A DNA stretch of 64,000 nt from Terfezia claveryi (Eukaryota; Ascomycota; Pezizomycetes; Pezizales; Pezizaceae): positions 62,001-126,000 of the forward strand of contig WHUX01000129.1 in assembly GCA_015179025.1 (NCBI GenBank), in the 5' to 3' direction. Shown here in pieces: positions 23,213 to 36,340 of the stretch; positions within the stretch are counted from its first letter, which is position 1; each line of letters begins with the position of its first letter. A program made the position numbers and the translations under genes. The notes beneath the pieces are model-generated. The model made no database searches. It worked only from the letters and a program-made list of their open reading frames with translations, and was not told the DNA's origin.

Positions 23213-23817
23213 TGTAAGGAAGTCACTTACTGATCTCTATGACTAACCCTCTACCTTATAAATGTATTTCTTATATATTTTTTTACTTAGCAAGCATCTT
23301 AAAACATACAACATTATATACTATCTACCTTACTAATATTTCATATGTTATTATATGTGTTCATATATATAAGTCTAGGAAAGACTTAACCTATTTTATA
23401 GTAGATAGTACTTGGTAGTACTATCTAGAACCTTCTATTATATAGATTTCAAATTATATAAAGGTTAGATAATAGTGCACTGTCCTAGCACTGCCCTAGC
23501 ACTACCTCACTTAGAATATATATAGTCTTTTAAATTTCCCTTCAGTTGGAAATATAGTTAGAACTTAAAACATAGTTAGATTACAATCAATATAGAAGTT
23601 CCAATGGTTAATCTTTAAGTGCCTTTAGCACTCCTACACTACTTTACCTATTATAGTAATCTTATGCTACTGGTAATAACTTTAATATTAAGGATTAATA
23701 ATATACTATTAGTAATCTACTTTATAGTATACATTACTAGACTGAGATTATCTGATTACATTAGATTATCTTATCTAATCTAATCTGATTCTCCAGCCCC
23801 CTTTATAAATACTTACA
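23213..23817 (+). repeat. 3' LTR of gypsy B (C2)
   Basis: About 605 bp, TGTAAGGAAG... to ...ACTTACA, aligning with the other three B LTRs. Gypsy A integrase sequence begins at the very next base, so this element inserted into, or recombined with, a gypsy A copy. Confidence 0.85.
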
Positions 23818-24129
23818 CTTATCTAAAATAATCATTTTAGATAGAGGAACATAATTTATTGCAAAGTTCTGGAAGGCATTATGCCAAACCCTATAGGTAA
23901 AGTCATTGATTTCAAGCCTATTCTATTCACAAACTAATAGTCAAACGGAATAGATAAATACTATACTAGAGCAGTACCTATAAATATACATTAATTATCT
24001 ATAGGATAATTAGGAAAATTGGCTTCACTTAGCTGAATTTGCATCAAACAATCAAGTATTGAAAACAACAGGTGTATCTTCATTCTTTACTAACTATGGT
24101 CGAGATCTATACTGGCAATTTGATTTATC

Positions 24130-24375
24130 CATCAGGAAGAAAAAAATAGCATTGGAATACCAAGTGGTGTCTCTAGGAGACAGAGTTATCTTCTGTATCT
24201 TTTATATCTTTTGTATCTCCCAAGTATCTCCTGAGTGTCTCCTATATATCTTTCAGTATCTTCTAGTATCTCCAGGAGACACTGGAAGATATCCTGCCAA
24301 TTATGGAGACACATCTTGTCTCTTGTAGTATTACTGTCTTTAGAAATATTGGAGACAAACTATTTTTTTTTTGAT
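24130..24375 (+). mobile_element. MITE copy 2
   Basis: It starts CATCAGGAAGAAAAAAATAG and ends TTTTTTGAT, complementary to ATCAAAAAA. It is flanked by ATC on both sides (24127-24129 and 24376-24378), where the host in copy 1 reads GTT, consistent with a 3-bp target duplication. The body matches copy 1, including the GAGACA/TGTCTC repeats. Confidence 0.75.
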
Positions 24376-25010
24376 ATCAATTACACTAAAGGAATAAGGA
24401 CAATGGAATGCTATAAAATTAGCTACAAAGATAAAAGAGCTCATAGAATATCTATAATATGAAATGATAAGAGCTCAAGTAAAGCAACAAGAACAAAGAG
24501 ACAAGTAATGAACACCAGCACCTGTATTCAAAGAAAGAGATTCAGTATAGTTCAATATACAATATATTACTATAAAACGACCAAGTAAGAAATTGGATCA
24601 TAAACGCATAGAACTATACAAGATATCAAAGGTCATATCTCTATATGTCTACAAACTTGACTTTACATCTACAATTCAATATCATTGAGTACAGGATATA
24701 TCATTCCTAGATTCTACAGATAATATTCCTCTACCTGAGCAAAAGAATTCTCTACCTCTACCCATTATAATTAATAATAAAGAAGAATAGTATATAGAAG
24801 AAATTCTAAATTCTTAGATATGATGGAAAAACTCCAATACTTAATTAAATAGGTAAGTTACAATAACCCAAACTAGAAACCAGCTATCAATGTCAATAAA
24901 TTATGAGCTATTAATCAATTTCATACTTGATACTCTGATAAACTAGGACCTCTACTAGAATATACTACTACTTAAAGCCTCTGAGGACTTTGGCCTTAAA
25001 GGGGGGATAC

Positions 25011-25497
25011 TGTAATAGGCCATATTATAGGACTGTTATAGACTATCACCTGTAATCACAAGCAATAACTATAACTATCATAGATGTTATCATGGACTCT
25101 GTCACAGACTATTACTTGTGATTATAAACTATGAGTATTGCACTTTAAAGGTCAGACAAGGTTTATTCTGAGTCTCAAATTAATGAGATATTGAGTATCA
25201 TATATATAATTTTCCTTATCTATATAATGATATTATAGAGTAGACAACTGTATATATTGGAGGCCATAGTTATATTCTTTGTTCTTGCTTTTTATGCAAT
25301 GTTTTGTATATTGAGTCTTTAATATAAGTTGCCTTTTGTCTATAGTCTACATCTATACTATTGTTTACCAAACCTACAATAATATATATAGCAACTTAAA
25401 ACTATACTATGCTAGTGTAGTATAGTTTGGCCATTGCATGCGCTCCTTAGAGTAACGTTCATAGCCAATCATCTATGCTATAGCCTATGTTATTACA
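25011..25497 (+). repeat. 3' LTR of gypsy A copy 2
   Basis: About 487 bp, TGTAATAGG... to ...TATTACA. It is shorter than the copy 1 LTR because it has fewer units of the TCTRTYATRGA array near its start. Confidence 0.8.
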
Positions 25498-27469
25498 ATT
25501 AGCTTTTTTGCTTTACTCTAAGTTGCATAGTCTTATTTCATTTCTGAGACTCCTTTACTTTAGCAATAGAGACATTAAGGGGACAGAGAATAGACTATAG
25601 CCAGATAGTGGCTATAGTAATAGTAAATAAAATCTTCATGTCCATGCTACTACTTTAACTATAGTAACAGCAATCACTACAATGCTGCTAGAACTACTCT
25701 AATCTTCATTCTTAAGATCTCATATATCAAAAATACTATTTATACTAACTTGGGTATAGGAATCCTAGAGCAAAGTATAGCACTAACGTATATACTTCTC
25801 ATACTTAATATCTTGCCCAATATTATCATTTTGTAGTTATTCCGTGTAATCTTGGTATTTGTAATTCTAAACTTAATAAGCTTGCCTAATTGACTGGTTG
25901 TACTAGATAGATTCTGATTGTATTTTCATTGCTTCCTGGAGACTAAGCTTTTAGAAGCTATAGGCAACTATATGTAACAAGAGCACTATAGCTTATATTG
26001 GTAGAAAATAGTTAAGACTCCTATAGATAAAAATAAGTACTATGGTAGTATGGTGAGCATATTAATTGAAAATAATAGGACTTTGGTATAAGCCTATAGC
26101 TAATCTGAATTTTACTCTAGTAATCTTAGGAGCCAATATCTATAGCACTACTAGTCTTGCAATCTAGTAGAAGTCCCTGCTACCCCAAGTGAAGCACATA
26201 GAGATAGTAAGGAAGTTAAAGATAATTTTTCTAGCAAGCAGCTAGAGAATAAAGAGAATAAGAAGCCTGTCCCAAGTAAGCAATATAAATTATCCTAATT
26301 TATTACATCTACTTCTGCCTTCCAAGAATATCCCATGATTTTAAATCCTACCTCTTCTAGTTTTTGCTCAGTGAAGCCTCATTCCTTATTGTGAGTACTA
26401 AGTTATTTACTTGATAAGGATAGGGATAAGGTTGCTCTCCTCAGGACTATAGATACTAAATAGCAGCTCCTCTACAAGTAATGAAGGGCTCACAATCGAA
26501 AGTGGCAGAAAATAAGAAGGATATGTCTAGGTAGATAGCTTAAGATAGTTAGCTCAATAGAAGAGCATCTTATTGGGCCTAGCTGTTTAAATATCCATAT
26601 TGCCTATATTAGCCCTGTAACCATAAATTTTAAAAAATAATAAATCTAGTTTATTTGGAATATATCTATACACTTAGTTTTATATACTTACTTAGTAGTA
26701 ATATAAGTCACATTTTCCTTTTTTGGTTTATAATATCTAAGTTTGCTTGTAGTCTCAATTGTTTGCTTGTATACAAAGAATGAATACATGCCTTTGTTTA
26801 ATTTCCCCTTTCATTTAATTTGCCTCTTTATTTACTTAACTCACTATAACTTGTAAGGTATCTGAGAATCTTATTGATTTCTTATAATAAATATTGATGG
26901 TTCAACCTATATAAGTTATGCTTATAATAATTTAGGAGTAAGTACTTTAAGTTCTGTAACTGGAGACCAGCTATACAAGTCTTAGGTAGAAAGATAACTG
27001 ATAGAGATATCACAGACATTTTAACCTATATAACTTAGCTTCAGAATATTCAAAGGTTGTATCTTTGTGAGTTGCCTAAATTGAAAAAATAGTATAATTC
27101 ACTAAATTGTAGAAGTCTTATACTGCATTAGGTATAATACCTACTATTGGCTATTGCCAGTACCAGTTAGAAGGCCTCATTTGTACAGGTATGTGTTCAA
27201 GGTCATGTATAATCCAAAGTACTTTAAGGGCTATGTTATAGATAGTATTACAAACAGTATCATATATGGTGTTACAGACAGTATTAAGGACAGTATCTAG
27301 GATATCCATGAATCTGATAAGAAAGCATGTAGCTAAAAAAATAGACTATAAAAGTAAGGGATTACAATGGTAGGCCCTATATAGAAAAAGAAGATACCAT
27401 CAAAGAAGAATACAAATTCGAGAATCAAACAATAGATCAATACAAACAGAGAAAGACTTCTATAACAAC
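25498..27469. other. unidentified degraded sequence
   Basis: I see short open segments broken by TAG/TAA, for example a plus-strand frame at about 26160-26330 with a Lys/Glu-rich stretch, and a basic stretch near 26480-26520. None is assignable to a family. At 27225-27300 there are about four units of a GTATTACAGACA-like repeat, related to the palindrome-derived motif. The area is probably further decayed transposon. Confidence 0.35.
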
Positions 27470-28676
27470 TGTGCTAGTTATACTTATCCTAGCCACGTTT
27501 GCTCCAGTCTCAGTTATACTAGTAAATCAATATGTGAAGTATATGAAATTTTCTTATAGCTTAAAAGAATTCAATCTAGATAAAAAGTTTAGTAGGAGTT
27601 GTAAAGTTTAGAGAATATCAACTAATCCATACAACAGAAAAATCTAGGAAACTTAAAAAAGATTGTTGCATCTACTTCCAATGTCCAAATATGCTAAGGA
27701 CTGAAAGTGCCAAAAGGTTAATAGGGCTCTTAAAACTAGTATGGCAGAGAGTAAACATATCACTATTACTAGTTTACCAATTGAGACAAAGAGGAATTAG
27801 CTTAGTAATATGCAATGTAATAAGTTTGAACAACTTGTCTAAAAGAGCTAGGAGGTAATATTAGTTCAGAAGAAAGTATATATTTTATATCACTAGTATA
27901 GGTTCTCTCGAATATAGAAGAGGTTTTATCTTGAGCTAGTTAAAGGTGATAATATACTAGTATTTACAATTCTAGAAGGTAATTTGGAAGAAATAGAAAT
28001 AAAGCTAGTAAATGAGTTTAGTATCCTTGTTAGTATTAAGCCCATTTCATGCCAAGCATATATATGGTTTGAGGGTCCAATTAAACTGCCACATATATAA
28101 GATGATACAATTACTATAGCTGATCAGATTATATATAAAATAGAAATAGCTAAAGGGGGTATAGAAAATTATTTAAGTAATATAGTTGAAGATATTGAAC
28201 TTATATATATCTCTCTCTTCAGAAGTATGATATATTATTCATTATAGGATAAGGGCCGGACTCTAAGGATGAAAGTAATAGCTAGGTTCTAGAGAACATC
28301 CTTTTATTATCTGATACTGAGGCCAACCTTCCTGATTCTGATAATGATACTAAAGTATATTTAGTAAAGGATAGTATAATTGTAACTATATTATAGTCAG
28401 TATCAAAGCTATATTAAAAAGGATTACCTGATCTTGATAGTGATTTATTTCCAGAACTTATTCCAAGTCACACAGATAATAATGATTATGATGATATATA
28501 GAGGATTGAAGAGTGTGAAGTAAAAGAAGAGGATGAAGAGAATGAAAAGGATAAAGAGGATAAAAAGGATAAAGAGGGTGAAGAGGATAAAAAAGATAAA
28601 GAAGGTAAAGAGGATAAAGAGAATGAAGAGAGTGAAGGAGAGGATGATATCAAGGGAAAAGAACAAAATGAATAAT
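27470..28676 (+). pseudogene. RIP-degraded ORF with acidic tail, unidentified
   Basis: A plus-strand frame can be followed for about 250 codons with TAG/TAA stops (clean part about 27905-28075, containing ELVKGDNILVFTILEGNLEE). A frameshift near 28225 leads to a Ser/Asp-rich segment and then a Lys/Glu/Asp-repeat tail at 28527-28660 with KDKEDKKDKEGEEDKKDKEG. The minus-strand open frame over the tail is a shadow. I do not recognise the protein; it may be a host gene family member or a transposon accessory protein. Confidence 0.35.
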
Positions 28677-29317
28677 AACTATATATAGGGTATCATGAAG
28701 CTTATACTTTATTATAGAATTTATATTTTATTATAGATCCCTATGTTATCTAGCAATTATTTCTTTATTTCCTTGTTATCTGATAGAATATTTAGTATTG
28801 GTTATTTGATATATTATTATATATTAGAATTGTTGATTTATTGTTTTTTTGAATACAACAATCAGTTAGTATAATTAGTATAGACTTGTCATTAGGTAGA
28901 TGATAGAGTACTTAAAGTATAGTCTGGTTGGCCCAAGCCCAGTATATTAGGCTAGTGGTACAGGCTTAGACTGGAGTATAACTTACGAGTTAGCTTATAC
29001 TAGTCCCTTAGTATTCTAAGGTTACATATGAGACAGATAGGTATATATATATACTCTAGTATATATCTCATACCTATAGTCTCCCAGCTTAACTGGTCTC
29101 CTCCAGTAATCCTAGCTTGCCTATAGCACTGGCAAAAGTAACCTATATATGACTTTGTTAAGGGGGCCAAAATGAGTTAGTCTTTAGAAGGAATTTGGCA
29201 AAAGGCAAGTTAATCTGCTATAACAATGCTTATTTAATATAATTGTATATATAACTAATAGCCTAATAGCTTGTTGTCAATATTCTTTATTAGGGTTTGT
29301 TTATTATGTTTCCTTTA
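28677..29317. other. AT-rich spacer with a short inverted repeat
   Basis: No gene seen. An imperfect inverted repeat at about 29025-29085 (TATGAGACAGATAGGTATA versus TATATCTCATACCTATA) might be a decayed small element. Confidence 0.35.
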
Positions 29318-29934
29318 TATAAGGAAGTGGCTTACTTATCTCTTATAAATAACTCTCTACCTCACAAATATATTTTTTATATATTTCTTACTCAGCAAGT
29401 ATCTCAAAACAAACAATATTATATACTATCTGTTTTAGTAATATTTTATATGTTATCATATACTTTTATATATAAAAGTCTAGAAAAGACTTAATCTATT
29501 TTATACTAGATAGTATTTGGAAGTACTATCTAGAAACTTCTATTGTATTGATTTCAAATTATATAAAAGTTAGATAATAGTGCATTGGCAGCATTGCCTC
29601 AATACTGTCCTAATATTGCCCTATTTAGAACACATATAGTCTCTTGAAATTTTTTTCAGTTAGATAGATAGTTAGAACTTAGAACATAGTTAGAGTATAA
29701 TCAATATAGAAGTTCTACTAATTAATTTCTAAAAGTACCTTTAGCACTCCTATACTACTTTACCTATTACAGTAATCTTATTCTACTGGTAATAACTGTA
29801 ATAGTAAGGATTAATAATATACTATTAGTAATCTACTTTATAGAATATATTACTAAACTGAGATTATCTGATTAGATTAGATTGTTTTATCTAATTTAAT
29901 CTAATTCTCCAGTATCCTTTTATATACACTTACA
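29318..29934 (+). repeat. 5' LTR of gypsy B copy 2
   Basis: It starts TATAAGGAAG (TGTAAGGAAG in other copies, G-to-A) and ends CACTTACA. The T-rich run and AACTAAAGAACTTG that follow mark the start of the internal region, the expected position of the primer binding site; I could not match it to a particular tRNA. Confidence 0.88.
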
Positions 29935-30417
29935 TTTTTTTAACTAAAGAACTTGATTCTTACCTAATGGGAAGGCCTGATTAATCTTACTTAATTAATA
30001 ATAAGTTTCTACTAGAAAGAGTAGAAACTAAACCTAGTTTAAGTCTATAGCATGAAGTACAATAGTATTAAAGTCTGATAGTCAATAGTAAGACTATTCT
30101 CTAAATAGCAACAATAAGACTATCCAAGAAATAGTAATATAAGAGGGCAATAATAATAGTATTTAACTGACAAATATAAAGAGTTGAAATAAACTACCTA
30201 AGCTGGTAGCTCTAAGACCTAGAAAGTATCTTAGAAGTCTAATAAGGTGAGGATTACAAAAACAAGTCTTATCAATATCCAAATTTCATAGAGTATCCTA
30301 GTCCTACTCTCTACCTAGCCTAAAGAAAAATTAGGAATTTTCCCAATAAAGGGAACAAGAAAATATCTCATACTTCTCTCTCTAAAAAGAATACAAATAT
30401 CTAGTACTCTAACTTCT

Positions 30418-30663
30418 ATCTTTCCAATTAACTTTCTTTCTAGCATTAGCAGGAAAGCCTACCCCTAAAACGATCTCATCAATAAAAGTAATCCTTTTCC
30501 TCTTTAAGAAACTTACTCCCTTACCATAATCTACCTTAGTATCAGAAGCAGTACAAAGAGTTGAAAAAGGAAGTTAATAAGAAGTAGACCTTTCCTCATT
30601 AGGATCTACTTTCTAGAAAGTAGAAATAGAGTCTAAGGAATTAGTAGTATAATATCTAATAGA
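30418..30663 (-). pseudogene. antisense leader ORF of gypsy B copy 2
   Basis: The frame equals that of the intact 83-codon ORF at 7711-7460. It has lost its ATG (ATA) and carries two stops and a four-codon deletion, while retaining the SIRYYT start and FPANARKKV end. Confidence 0.4.
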
Positions 30664-30689
30664 TATAAAGACTCCTCAATAAAAAAAGA

Positions 30690-32610
30690 CTAGTATAATA
30701 GAAGGAGGAGGTAGAGCTAGGAAAGATAGGATTAAGGCAATGACAAGTGAGGAGCTAGAAGCACTTAAGACTAAGTTAGTTAATACTCTCAAGAAGAAGA
30801 CTCCAGAAGAGAGAACAATTCTAGAAAAAGATATGGAAACTAGAGAAATAATTCTTAAACTAAATTCAGTTATACCTAAAGTAAAAATCATAACACTTCC
30901 TGTAACAAAAACCTTTTAGGATAAAAATGAATCCTCATGGTATTAAAGGCTCTCTTAAGTATTTGAATACCTAATAATAAACTATATGCTATTAAAAAAG
31001 AGAAAAGAATTATTGGCTGAAGCAGCTAAGAAATTCATAATCTTCCAATAGAAAAAACAATTTGATAAATCATATAAGCTAGACATGTAACTTTGAGCTA
31101 CTTCAAAATCAATATAGCCTTACCCTACTTATAATCCATATAAAGGAGTTCTATAGTTAGTACTAAACTGGCTTTATCTAACTCAATACATACTTAGGGA
31201 TAATATATATGATCTGGAGATACCAGAAATAGTACTTGCTTCTAGAGAGACTAAAGAAACTCAGAAGGAGATTAGTAGAAAGCTGTTTGGAAGTAAGGAA
31301 AAGGGTAATGGTAAGAGTATCTAGTTTAAAGAAGAAGAAAAAGGAGAAAATAAAACAGATATAGAAGAAATATCTGAAAGAGATATGCTACCTCTACTTA
31401 AAGATAAGAAGAAGCTAGAACCTACTAAGAGGAGGAAGAGTCCTGATAAAAAGTCTAAAAAAAAGACTTCTAGTAAGACAGCTAGAAGTAGAAGTGAAGA
31501 TCTAGGATCTAGACCTAAAGGTAATGAGTTAAATAATCCTTCTGATAAAGCTAGAAAGAAAAGGTCTACAAAAGAACCTAGCCCTCACCACTTAGAATAG
31601 TCCAAGAAGACTAGTCAAACTATACTATTATAGCAGATTAGCAAATCTCTAGTAAAGACAGCAAATAAACTTGCAAAAATACCTAATCTTCTACATATTA
31701 ATAGAATATCAAAAAAATAAAGAGATCAAACTACCTTTGATAATTATATATAACAGCTATAGAAGTAGGTAGAATATTAAGGAATAGATATTGTAAGCTG
31801 GAAAAGCTTGGATAGAGCAAGCTTTATATTTAAAAGAAGTATATAGACTTGGTATAATTAGTATTATGCTGAGAAAACTGATATTGAAGACAAGAATTTC
31901 TATGAATTTATATTAAAACTAAGAGGGAAGCTTATCTCTATAGTAGAACCTAAAGTTATGTGGAAAAACTACTTAGCATACTATTAAAGGCTAGAAGTTA
32001 CTATCATATAGTATGCACAGAACTTATAAAAGTTCAAAATTAAGTGCAAGGATCTAAATAGACAAGATATGATAAGTAATCATATACTTAAAATGAAACT
32101 GGTAAATAGATTAGTATCCTTACTTAGAGCTAAAGTCAAAAGATTAATCTTATATGAGTCAACCTTTGAGGAAATATTAAATAAGATTATAGTTTATGAG
32201 GATATATTGAAATAGGAGACCAAATCCTTGCAACAATACCAAAAGAAAAGTAATAAACAATAGGAACCTAGTAAGCCTATAGAATAGACTAAGTCAGAAT
32301 TTAAATTACCTGAAAAGGTAGCTAAAGGTATAGATAAAGTAGCAGGTAGGAAGAGTAGACCAAGAGGTCTTTATAGTAACTTTCCTAATGCCAAAAAGAA
32401 TAAAACCAAGTATATGCCTTATAGTAAACAGTTAAAAAAGAGAAAAGAAGCTACAAGGATAGGGGCCTGCTATCATTGTAGGTAGAAAGATTACAGTTCA
32501 AGAGACTGTCCAAATAGAGAGGTATCTTCAGTTTACTAGTATATAGGATCTAGACTAAGAGTCAGAAGGTTCATACTTTACCAACCATATAGGCCTGGAA
32601 CAAAATAGCC
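30690..32610 (+). pseudogene. gag: gypsy B gag (copy 2)
   Basis: Continuous gag region without the insertion seen in copy 1. A basic N-terminus lies at 30700-30900 and a charged hinge at 31240-31600 (open part 31385-31600, ending in PSPHHLE as in copy 1). The capsid-like middle runs to about 32250. A zinc knuckle near 32467-32515 reads CYHCRxKDYSSRDC, with the first two Cys retained and His changed to Tyr. Confidence 0.7.
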
Positions 32611-32639
32611 TCTATAAAAGGTAAAAACAGCTGATCAGA

Positions 32640-33260
32640 AAATTAATATTAAACAATAAAAGTTAGCTACACTTCAGGTTATGAGAAACCCTATTGACTC
32701 AAGGAAGTTCTTAGTGCCAAAAAGTTATAGAACTTGCAATATAGCTGAAATTAAAATTAATAAATATATTGCTTATGTACTATTTGATTTATACATATTA
32801 GGTGGAGACCTAATATTAGCAAATCATTGTCAGCTATTTAATATACCCTTGAAAGAGATTAGTAAAAAACTCCTGGAAACTACAATTAAAGGCAACAGAT
32901 TTCAAATAACAAATACAGCAATAGTCACAGTAAATCTATAAGGGTATCAAGAAACTAGGACATTCTATGTAGCCAACTTAAAGGACTAGGATATTATATT
33001 TGGTAAACCTGTACTAAAGAATTATAAAGCAATTATGAATATTAAACATAATGCAATTACTATACAACCTACAGGTAGGATTAGGATTGATATTAATATA
33101 CTTAAAACCAAGGATATACTTAGAAGAGTTACTACTATAGCCATAAATATAGGAAGGATAAAAGAGAATTGAGATGATAAAAAGGACTGATATTTTATAT
33201 TAACTAAAGTTGAAGGTAGACTACTATATTATCCAAAGCTAACTTTAGTAGTATCCTAGA
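32640..33260 (+). pseudogene. gypsy B protease (copy 2)
   Basis: It aligns with 11560-12150; the clean part is 32681-32941. The presumed active site reads FDLYILGGDL, further changed from the D-P-C-T-L form in copy 1. Position after the zinc knuckle supports the call. Confidence 0.55.
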
Positions 33261-33389
33261 TCCAGTATAACTTGGAAGAGGATTAAGAATAGTTATAAGA
33301 GTGGTTTGACTTATCAGACTAGTCAGAGCTAGAGGAGGATGGAAGCTCTCCAGTTATTACAAATGCAGTTAATCTAGAAAAGGTGGAGT

Positions 33390-34800
33390 TTAATATATTT
33401 AAGAAATTTCCTGAACTATTTCCAGAAGAGAAACTAACTACATTGCCACTAATTAAAGAACCTTATGACATTATGTAACATAAAATTATAGTTCCTGATA
33501 GTGCAACTTAAAAACTTGTATATTATACAAACTATATAAGGTTTCTAGACTAAGTGATAGAAAAAATAAGGAGTGAGCTAGAATCTGGAGGAATAGGACT
33601 ATCTAGCTTACTAAATTATATTCTTATGTTTACACAACCTAAAAGAGATTTAGATAAGAATGGCCAGCAATAAGCTAGATTTTTATTATACTGTGTACCT
33701 AAAAACAAGCTACTACAAAAGGATAAAATACCTATGCCTAATATTAAGACAATATTGAACTAGATAGCTAGTAAAGAATTTATTTTAGTAGCTAAACTAG
33801 CAGATAGATATCACAATATTAGGCATACATATGAATCAGTAAAACATAGTACCTTTATAAATCATCTAGAGAAATTTGACTCACTAGTTACATAGCAAGG
33901 TGATTGTAATATACCTACAACTATAATAAGGGCTATAAACTAGTTATTGAGGGATTATATTAGAAAAACTATCATAGTTTATTTGGATAATATTCTAATT
34001 GGAATAAATACTTTAGAGAAATATAAAGAAGTATTAAGAAGGATCTGTAGAATATTAGCCAAGGAAAAGTTTTTCTTTAATAAAAAGAAATGCTAAATCT
34101 TTGCTTTAAAGCTAAAAGTGCTAGGATTCATTATTAATAAGCAAGGGCTAGAAATGGATCCAGAAAAAATCAACTCAATTGCAAATTACCCTATCCCTAA
34201 TTATAAAAAGAAATTACAGAAGTTTCTAGGGATAGTTAATTATTTAAGAAGATTTTGGTTATAATTGGGAGCTATAGCCAAACTACTATCAGAATTGTAA
34301 GAGTTAATGAAAAAGCACATATGGACTCCTTTATATAATAAGTTATTCAAGAAAATTAAGGAGTTAATAATGAGCAATAAAGTGCTCAAACCAATCAATC
34401 ATGATTTAGTCCTTCTAATCTATTTAATTACAGATACTAGCAATATAGAGATTTCATGATGGATTGGCTAAATGAAGAATAGTATTATTAGGCTAGCTGA
34501 ATTTTACTCTAGAAAATTGAATGATAGACAAATAACATATACAATAACTGATAAGGAATTATTAGTAATTGTTGACTTACTGAGGTATTTTAGGAGTAAA
34601 CTATAGGGTCACAAAGTAATTATCTAAACATATTACAAACTCTTAGTCATATTAATAGATAGTATCTCTAAAAGTTAGATGAAAAGAAGGTGGCAAGAGA
34701 CTATGAGTCAGTTTGACCTAATCTTAGAATATATTCAGGGAAAGGACAATCATATAGTAAATATACTGTCCAGAGGAGTATATAGTCTTCTTAAATCCTC
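33390..34800 (+). pseudogene. pol: gypsy B reverse transcriptase and RNase H (copy 2)
   Basis: RT box VYLDNILI near 33980-34003 has lost its second catalytic Asp, the opposite residue from copy 1. RNase H motifs include TDKELLVIVDLLRYF near 34550-34595 and GKDNHIVNILSRG near 34740-34780. Comparing the two copies reconstructs which TAG codons were CAG. Confidence 0.83.
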
Positions 34801-34930
34801 CTCTACTGAATAGTCTTCTTATTATACAATTGTCTTACTACTATAATATCTAGTAGTAACCAACTACCTTTCTATTCTTATATAAATTTTTAAGAAAACT
34901 CCTCCCCCACTTTATTCTCTATTACCAACT

Positions 34931-36340
34931 ATGCCTACTTTCCTAATCCAACAGCTCAGGATTAAAGGAGCTACTAGGAGACTAGTAACTCTATCAGTTC
35001 TTAGAAGAAACTCTCCCAATACTATTAATGGGAGAAGTAGATTCCCTCCTCTCTAGATCACTACTACCAATCTCCTATAAAGACCTATGTAGGAGGTTGA
35101 TAGTACTAGGCCTATCTAGTAGGATAGGAATGGCCTGAATACAATTTTTAAGACTAAAAGGTACCAACCAATAGTTAAAGATGATTCTGACCCTGAGATA
35201 TCTAATATTAGGGAAAGAAATTTCAGGCTTAGATAGCTCTAGTAGGAGCTAGTAGTAGTCCAAACTGCTGCTACCACTACTAGGGCCCAAGTCTAATAAC
35301 AACAATAAGAGAGTGAAGAGAGTGGAAGATCAGTTACAAGAAAACCTAAGTTTGAAATAGTAATTAATAAAAGTTATAGTACTGTCTCTCCTTCTACCCT
35401 TGCTGCCTCTAAGGTAGAGGACACATAAGAATGGACTCTTATGGATAAGTCCTCTAACTTAGATGAACTTGAGGAATAAGAAAGAGCTAGAGAACCCATG
35501 AATACAGAATAAATGGAATAGTCCTTAAGAAGGGCTGACAAGGGTTTTATGGTTATGGAAAACTTTTAATAGTAGAACTCTACACTTGAAAGTACTTTGA
35601 AGAGAAGAGCAGCTTCACCTAAGTATAAGGATGAGGCAGATAACAAGAAGGTGCACTTTCAGTCTTCTTCCCCACTAGGAGCCTCATCTGTATCCTCTGT
35701 CAGTACCTTTTCTAACACCTTTACTAAGGAGCCAATTCCCTTCTCTTCCTACAATAAAACTTAAGCTTAAGAGTTATGTTTCTAATGTAGTAAAGTAGGC
35801 CATAAATATACCTAATACAATAACAAAGATCCTGGTATAAATTTTTATAACAAATGTTAGAAATTTGGATATTTTAAAGAGGATTGTCCTAGACACATGA
35901 GATTTTCTCCTCCTAAATGCACTAACTGCATAGAAACTACTCACCTCAGCAACAAATGCCCCCTTGATAGCAAACTGTATCCACTACCAAAAGAAACTAT
36001 CAAAAAGTATAACATATATAACTAAAATGGTCACTGGTTCTACTTATGCTCAAAACTCCTTAAAGTAACTATTATAGAAGGAAAAGAGATACCCAGATAC
36101 AAGTATTATTTTAGCTATTATAACTAAAACAAGAACTTTGTCAATTCCTATAATACTAGGAAAAACAATTTAAAGGCTCTTAATAAGCCTATTCATAATA
36201 GTGATTACTTGAAAAAGACTCTGAAAGTTTAGGATAATAAGGAAAAAAGTATGGAACTAGATTTAGTAATTGCTAAGTGGATAAGAAATCATAAGTTAAA
36301 ATAGTATTATAGAAAAGAGTTAGAAAAAGATATAGTATTT
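34931..36340 (+). pseudogene. gypsy B zinc-knuckle ORF (copy 2)
   Basis: The ATG at 34931 gives MPTFLIQQLRIKGATRRLV and sits 38 bases after a conserved TATATAAA. The knuckle array covers about 35775-36160. It includes a decayed pair near 35778-35905, the well-preserved CTNCIETTHLSNKC near 35928-35970, YNIYNxNGHW near 36028-36060 and YKYYFSYYN near 36100-36130. Five knuckles can be counted if C-to-Y and H-to-Y changes are allowed. Confidence 0.6.

Larger units (their letters stand above)
20373..23817 (+). mobile_element. Ty3/gypsy family B, 3' part of a second copy (C2)
   Basis: It starts inside the zinc-knuckle ORF, at the position equal to about 14275 of copy 1, then continues through integrase and chromodomain into a 3' LTR. 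Its first 970 bases duplicate 14275-15252, so the two pieces flanking the hAT are not halves of one element interrupted by a simple insertion. Confidence 0.8.
23818..25497 (+). mobile_element. Ty3/gypsy family A copy 2 (3' fragment)
   Basis: It begins in the middle of integrase (equal to about 2440 of copy 1), contains the MITE at 24130-24375, a decayed chromodomain at about 24770-24990, a purine tract (AAAGGGGGGATAC) and a 3' LTR. No left half of this copy is recognisable next to the left end of the B copies. Confidence 0.8.

Noticed and set aside
26530..26600. tRNA-like sequence: TAGCTCAATAGAAGAGC (A-box like) and GTTTAAATATCC (B-box like)
   Set aside because: Anticodon stem and acceptor stem do not pair, and the B-box has an extra base. 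At most a decayed tRNA-derived SINE head; not called as a gene.
28445..28666. Phe/Leu/Ile-rich minus-strand ORF
   Set aside because: Exact antisense of the Lys/Glu/Asp tail of the plus-strand relic.
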